Source of the DNA: Chitinophagaceae bacterium
Lineage (GTDB): Bacteria > Bacteroidota > Bacteroidia > Chitinophagales > Chitinophagaceae
Length of the DNA stretch: 9,454 nt
Reading direction: 5' to 3'
Assembly (NCBI GenBank): GCA_017882205.1
Contig: JADGPY010000311.1
Coordinates: forward strand, 1-9,454
Shown piece by piece: positions 6,716 through 9,454 of the stretch. A program made the translations under genes and the position numbers. The number at the start of each line of letters is the position of its first letter. The first letter of the stretch is position 1. The notes beneath the pieces were generated by a model. It saw only the letters and a program-made list of their open reading frames with translations. It was not told where the DNA came from and made no database searches.

Positions 6716-6773
6716 TTATAGGTTCAGTATTTTAAAACACAGGTTATAATTCCTGACACGGTATAACCTATAA
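6716..6773 (+). promoter_or_regulatory. rplQ leader with two mutually exclusive inverted repeats
   Basis: AGGTTATA (6741-6748) is the exact reverse complement of TATAACCT (6762-6769), giving an eight-pair stem with a 13-base loop. TTATAGGTT (6716-6724) is the exact reverse complement of AACCTATAA (6765-6773), giving a nine-pair stem. Both use bases 6765-6769, so only one can form at a time. The shared strand ends 10 bases before the rplQ ATG, where folding could hide the start region. GGTTCAG (6721-6727) overlaps the outer repeat. The pairing is seen in the sequence; a switch role is inference. Confidence 0.4.
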
Positions 6774-6783
6774 AACAAATGTC

Positions 6784-7317
6784 ATGCGTCACGGAGATAA
6801 GAATAATAATTTAAGCAGAACAGCGAGTCACAGGAAAGCTTTGTTAAGCAACCTGGCTTGCCAATTGTTCATGCATAAACGAATCGTAACTACTCTTGCA
6901 AAGGCAAAAGCGCTCCGTCCTTATGTAGAACCATTGATTACAAAAGCAAAGGAAAACAGCACGCATCAACGCCGTATTGTTTTTAGTTATTTACAGGACA
7001 AAGAAGCGGTACAGGAATTGTTTGATGTGATCAGTGCCAAAATTGCCAGCCGCCCGGGTGGATATACCCGTGTAATAAAGCTTGGCAAAAGAACCGGGGA
7101 TAATGCAGAAATAGGCATGATCGAACTGGTTGATTATAACGAAGTATATGGTAAAGGTGTAGCAGCTACAGAAGAAGCCGCAGTTAAAAAGACACGTAGG
7201 GCTGGTACTCGTAAGAAAGCAACTGCTGTTAATGAAACTGTTCCAACAGTTGCTCCTGTTACAACAGAAAACGCTCCCGTAGCGCCTTCTGAAGCTCCTG
7301 TTGAGGAAGCTAAGTAA
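6784..7317 (+). CDS. rplQ: 50S ribosomal protein L17 (bL17) with long Ala/Pro/Val/Glu-rich tail
   Basis: L17 lies near the exit of the peptide tunnel in the large subunit. The protein has 177 residues. The conserved core (about 1-125) has [74 protein letters not shown]. From about residue 127 the sequence turns to low complexity: a basic patch ([11 protein letters not shown]) and then an Ala/Pro/Val/Thr/Glu tail ending [10 protein letters not shown]. Such tails are common in Bacteroidota L17 and absent in E. coli (127 residues). The start at MRHG matches the family. carA begins 21 bases after the stop, so the two are probably transcribed together. Confidence 0.97.
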   Translation: MRHGDKNNNLSRTASHRKALLSNLACQLFMHKRIVTTLAKAKALRPYVEPLITKAKENSTHQRRIVFSYLQDKEAVQELFDVISAKIASRPGGYTRVIKLGKRTGDNAEIGMIELVDYNEVYGKGVAATEEAAVKKTRRAGTRKKATAVNETVPTVAPVTTENAPVAPSEAPVEEAK

Positions 7318-7338
7318 ATTCCAATCAGATATCAAAGA

Positions 7339-8448
7339 ATGACCTCTACGAACACCCATCCTTCCGCAATATTACTTCTTCAGGACGGCAATGTTTTTTA
7401 CGGAAAATCATTCGGAAAGATAGGCACCACTACTGGCGAGATCTGCTTTAATACAGGAATGACAGGTTATCAGGAAGTGTTTACCGACCCAAGTTATTTT
7501 GGCCAGGTGGTGATAATGAATTCTGTGCATGTTGGCAATTATGGGGTGAAAAGTGAAGATGTTGAAAGCAATGGAGTAAAGGTTAAAGGAGTGATTGGGA
7601 AAAACCTTGAACAACAGTATTCGAGATACCAGGCAACTGATTCATTACAAAAATATTTTGAAGACCAGGGGGTAGTATCAATAGATGATGTTGATACCCG
7701 GTCACTTGTAGCACATGTTCGAACTCAAGGGGCAATGAATTGTATCATATCTTCCGAAAATTTTGACATAGAGAACTTGAAGGAGCAGTTGGCTGAAGTT
7801 CCTTCAATGGATGGGCTTGAGCTGGCTTCGGAAGTTTCTACGAAGGAATCATATGATATTGGTGATCCTCAAAGTAAATTGCGTGTTGCTGTCCTGGATT
7901 ATGGCATTAAGAAAAATATTTTGAACTGCCTTGTTGAAAGAGGTGCTTATGTAAAAGTTTTCAATGCTAAAACAAGTTTTGAAGATCTTGAGAAATTTGG
8001 ACCAAATGGTTATTTTATCAGCAATGGGCCTGGTGATCCTGACTCCATGCATTATGCCATTGATACAATAAAACAAATACTAGAAAAAAGGAAGCCATTA
8101 TTTGGAATTTGTCTTGGGCAACAACTCCTCGCGTTGGCTCATGGGATTCCAACTTTTAAAATGCACCATGGTCACCGGGGATTGAACCATCCTGTTAAGA
8201 ACCTGGTCACAGGGAAATGTGAGATAACAACACAAAATCATGGATTCGGTATTAATCCAGACGCTGTTAGAGCAGCAGTCAATATTGAAATAACGCATGT
8301 TAACCTTAATGATGATTCTATTGAGGGAATCAGGCTAAAAGACAGAGATGCTTTTTCAGTTCAGTACCATCCGGAGGCTACCCCAGGCCCACATGACAGC
8401 CGCTATTTGTTTGATGAATTTATTGAGATGATAAAACGAAATTTATAG
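7339..8448 (+). CDS. carA: carbamoyl-phosphate synthase small (glutaminase) subunit
   Basis: CarA splits glutamine and passes ammonia to CarB, which makes carbamoyl phosphate for arginine and pyrimidine synthesis. The protein has 369 residues. The N-terminal CPSase domain shows GEICFNTGMTGYQEVFTDPSY and, near residue 120, DVDTRSLVAHVRTQGAMN. The C-terminal class I glutamine amidotransferase has ISNGPGDPD, the nucleophile elbow FGICLGQQLLA with C258, TQNHGFG, and QYHPEATPGPHDS with H344 and E346; the catalytic triad is complete. carB is not in the window. Its place behind rplQ is a gene order known from Bacteroidota and suggests that it shares growth-linked transcription with the ribosomal genes. 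No Shine-Dalgarno is present. Confidence 0.97.
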   Translation: MTSTNTHPSAILLLQDGNVFYGKSFGKIGTTTGEICFNTGMTGYQEVFTDPSYFGQVVIMNSVHVGNYGVKSEDVESNGVKVKGVIGKNLEQQYSRYQATDSLQKYFEDQGVVSIDDVDTRSLVAHVRTQGAMNCIISSENFDIENLKEQLAEVPSMDGLELASEVSTKESYDIGDPQSKLRVAVLDYGIKKNILNCLVERGAYVKVFNAKTSFEDLEKFGPNGYFISNGPGDPDSMHYAIDTIKQILEKRKPLFGICLGQQLLALAHGIPTFKMHHGHRGLNHPVKNLVTGKCEITTQNHGFGINPDAVRAAVNIEITHVNLNDDSIEGIRLKDRDAFSVQYHPEATPGPHDSRYLFDEFIEMIKRNL

Positions 8449-8477
8449 TTATTTGGAACTACTTAAATGTATCAGTA

Positions 8478-8490
8478 TTTGCTAAGCAAA
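8478..8490 (+). terminator. weak hairpin after carA, possible end of the operon
   Basis: TTTGC (8478-8482) pairs with GCAAA (8486-8490) around a three-base loop, 29 bases after the carA stop, followed by a T-rich stretch (GTTTAATTATTTTTATTT). Five pairs, only two of them GC, make a poor terminator. It is listed because a transcript end is expected in this 102-base gap. Confidence 0.22.
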
Positions 8491-8550
8491 GTTTAATTAT
8501 TTTTATTTAGTGAATTATTTGTCATTTAACATACTCACCAATAAACAAAC

Positions 8551-8967
8551 ATGAAAATAGCAATCATTAATGGACCCAATCTTAATCTCATTGGCACCCG
8601 CGAACCTGAAATCTATGGCAGTATGACGTTTGAATCTTTTTTCGAAAAGATGCGCAGGAAATATGAGACAATCAATTTTGATTATTTTCAAAGCAATATT
8701 GAAGGGGAGCTTATAGAGGAAATCCAAAGGGCTGGTATGAAAATGGATGGGATAATCCTTAATCCGGGAGGCTATACTCATACATCAGTGGCTATAGGTG
8801 ACGCTATCGCAGCTATCAAAGCACCAGTTGTGGAAGTACATATTTCTAATATTATTTCAAGAGAGGATTTCAGGAAGATCAATTACATCTCAGAAAAATG
8901 TAAAGGTAGTATCAACGGTCTTGGTTTGAAAGGCTATGCATTAGCTGTTGAGTATTTTTTAAAATAA
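8551..8967 (+). CDS. aroQ: 3-dehydroquinate dehydratase, type II
   Basis: The type II enzyme removes water from 3-dehydroquinate to give 3-dehydroshikimate, the third step of the shikimate pathway in the cytoplasm, and works as a dodecamer. The protein has 138 residues, slightly below the usual 140-150. It begins MKIAIINGPNLNLIGTREPEIYG, with R17 and the catalytic Y22; then SNIEGELIEEI (48-58), NPGGYTHTSVAIGDAI with N71 and H77, and EVHISNIISREDFR with E95, H97 and R108. All active-site positions known in the family are present. The ATG follows ATAAACAAAC, the same ten bases found before rpsD. A DUF4337-like gene follows after 14 bases, so the two are probably co-transcribed. Confidence 0.97.
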   Translation: MKIAIINGPNLNLIGTREPEIYGSMTFESFFEKMRRKYETINFDYFQSNIEGELIEEIQRAGMKMDGIILNPGGYTHTSVAIGDAIAAIKAPVVEVHISNIISREDFRKINYISEKCKGSINGLGLKGYALAVEYFLK

Positions 8968-8981
8968 TATAACACTATACT

Positions 8982-9454
8982 ATGGAAGAAATAGAAGATC
9001 CAACGGAACATTTGCATGAGGAGATCAATGAAGAAGTAGAAGAACTGTATAAAAAAAAGGAAAAGTGGACCTTAACCGTAGCAATCTCAACTGCACTAAT
9101 GGCTGTATTTGCCGCAATGGCGGGCTTGTTTGCGGGACATCACTCTAATGAAGCCTTGATAGAACAAATAAAAGCCTCTGATCAATGGGCATTTTACCAG
9201 GCGAAAAGTATTAAAGCTGAAATAAGAGCATTACAACCGGTAGGGACACCTTCGAATGGAAAAACTATAGAACAGGTAAAGAAGGAAGAAGAAGAAATTA
9301 AGAAAAAGGCGGAAGATGCTGAAAAATCTTCTGAGTTTCATTTACAAAAACATATTCGGCTTGCACGCTCAGTAACACTCTTGCAAGTGTCTATTGCTAT
9401 CTCGGCCATTGCCATTTTAACCCGAAAACGATTTATGTGGCTAATCGGAATTAT
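8982..9454 (+). CDS. DUF4337-like membrane protein, 3'-truncated by window edge
   Basis: The frame is open from the ATG at 8982 to the window end, 157 complete codons. It begins with an acidic, helical, charged stretch (MEEIEDPTEHLHEEINEEVEEL), then a membrane segment at about residues 29-52 (WTLTVAISTALMAVFAAMAG), a soluble part with HHSNEALIEQIKASDQWAFYQAKSIK at 53-78, and a Lys/Glu-rich likely coiled coil at 96-116. A second membrane segment lies at about 128-147 and a third hydrophobic stretch begins at 151. This order, and the ASDQWAFYQAKSIK block, fit the DUF4337 family, whose function is unknown. The gene sits 14 bases after aroQ, but nothing links it to aromatic synthesis. Confidence 0.85.
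   Translation, partial: MEEIEDPTEHLHEEINEEVEELYKKKEKWTLTVAISTALMAVFAAMAGLFAGHHSNEALIEQIKASDQWAFYQAKSIKAEIRALQPVGTPSNGKTIEQVKKEEEEIKKKAEDAEKSSEFHLQKHIRLARSVTLLQVSIAISAIAILTRKRFMWLIGI

Overview
The window looks like the chromosome of a Bacteroidota bacterium, most likely of the Chitinophagaceae or a close relative. Four things point there: AT-rich DNA with no Shine-Dalgarno sequence before any visible start codon; A-rich start regions; promoter elements of the Bacteroidota type (TAnnTTTG at -7); and the gene order rplQ-carA. The RpmJ and RpsD proteins are also of the zinc-free kind. No mobile element, tRNA, rRNA or CRISPR array was seen.

Layout. Positions 2-1000 hold the end of a PD40 (TolB-like) beta-propeller protein whose start lies outside the window. 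A candidate promoter follows at once and leads into a short homogentisate 1,2-dioxygenase gene (1056-2213, tyrosine/phenylalanine breakdown). Next come a small protein of unknown function (2308-2712) and, on the opposite strand, a small lipoprotein of unknown function (2746-3402).

The core is the alpha-operon block on the plus strand: infA, rpmJ, rpsM, rpsK, rpsD, rpoA, rplQ (3504-7317), with carA 21 bases behind it. It supplies initiation factor IF-1, ribosomal proteins L36, S13, S11, S4 and L17, and the RNA polymerase alpha subunit. carA makes the glutaminase subunit of carbamoyl-phosphate synthetase. The block begins directly after the reverse-strand lipoprotein gene, not after secY/map, and has its own good promoter very close to the infA start. 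Several genes inside the block are separated by unusually long gaps (80-145 bases). Three of these leaders (rpsK, rpsD, rplQ) carry the same heptamer GGTTCAG 55-63 bases before the start codon, each followed by a possible hairpin. This is the most interesting unexplained pattern here and may be a cis-regulatory leader.

The right end holds aroQ (3-dehydroquinate dehydratase, shikimate pathway) followed 14 bases later by a DUF4337-like membrane protein that runs off the window. No gene-free stretch exceeds 150 bases. Overall this is mostly housekeeping DNA. I see no convincing new defence, mobile or biosynthetic system; the points of interest are regulatory leaders, a broken gene order, and two uncharacterised small proteins.
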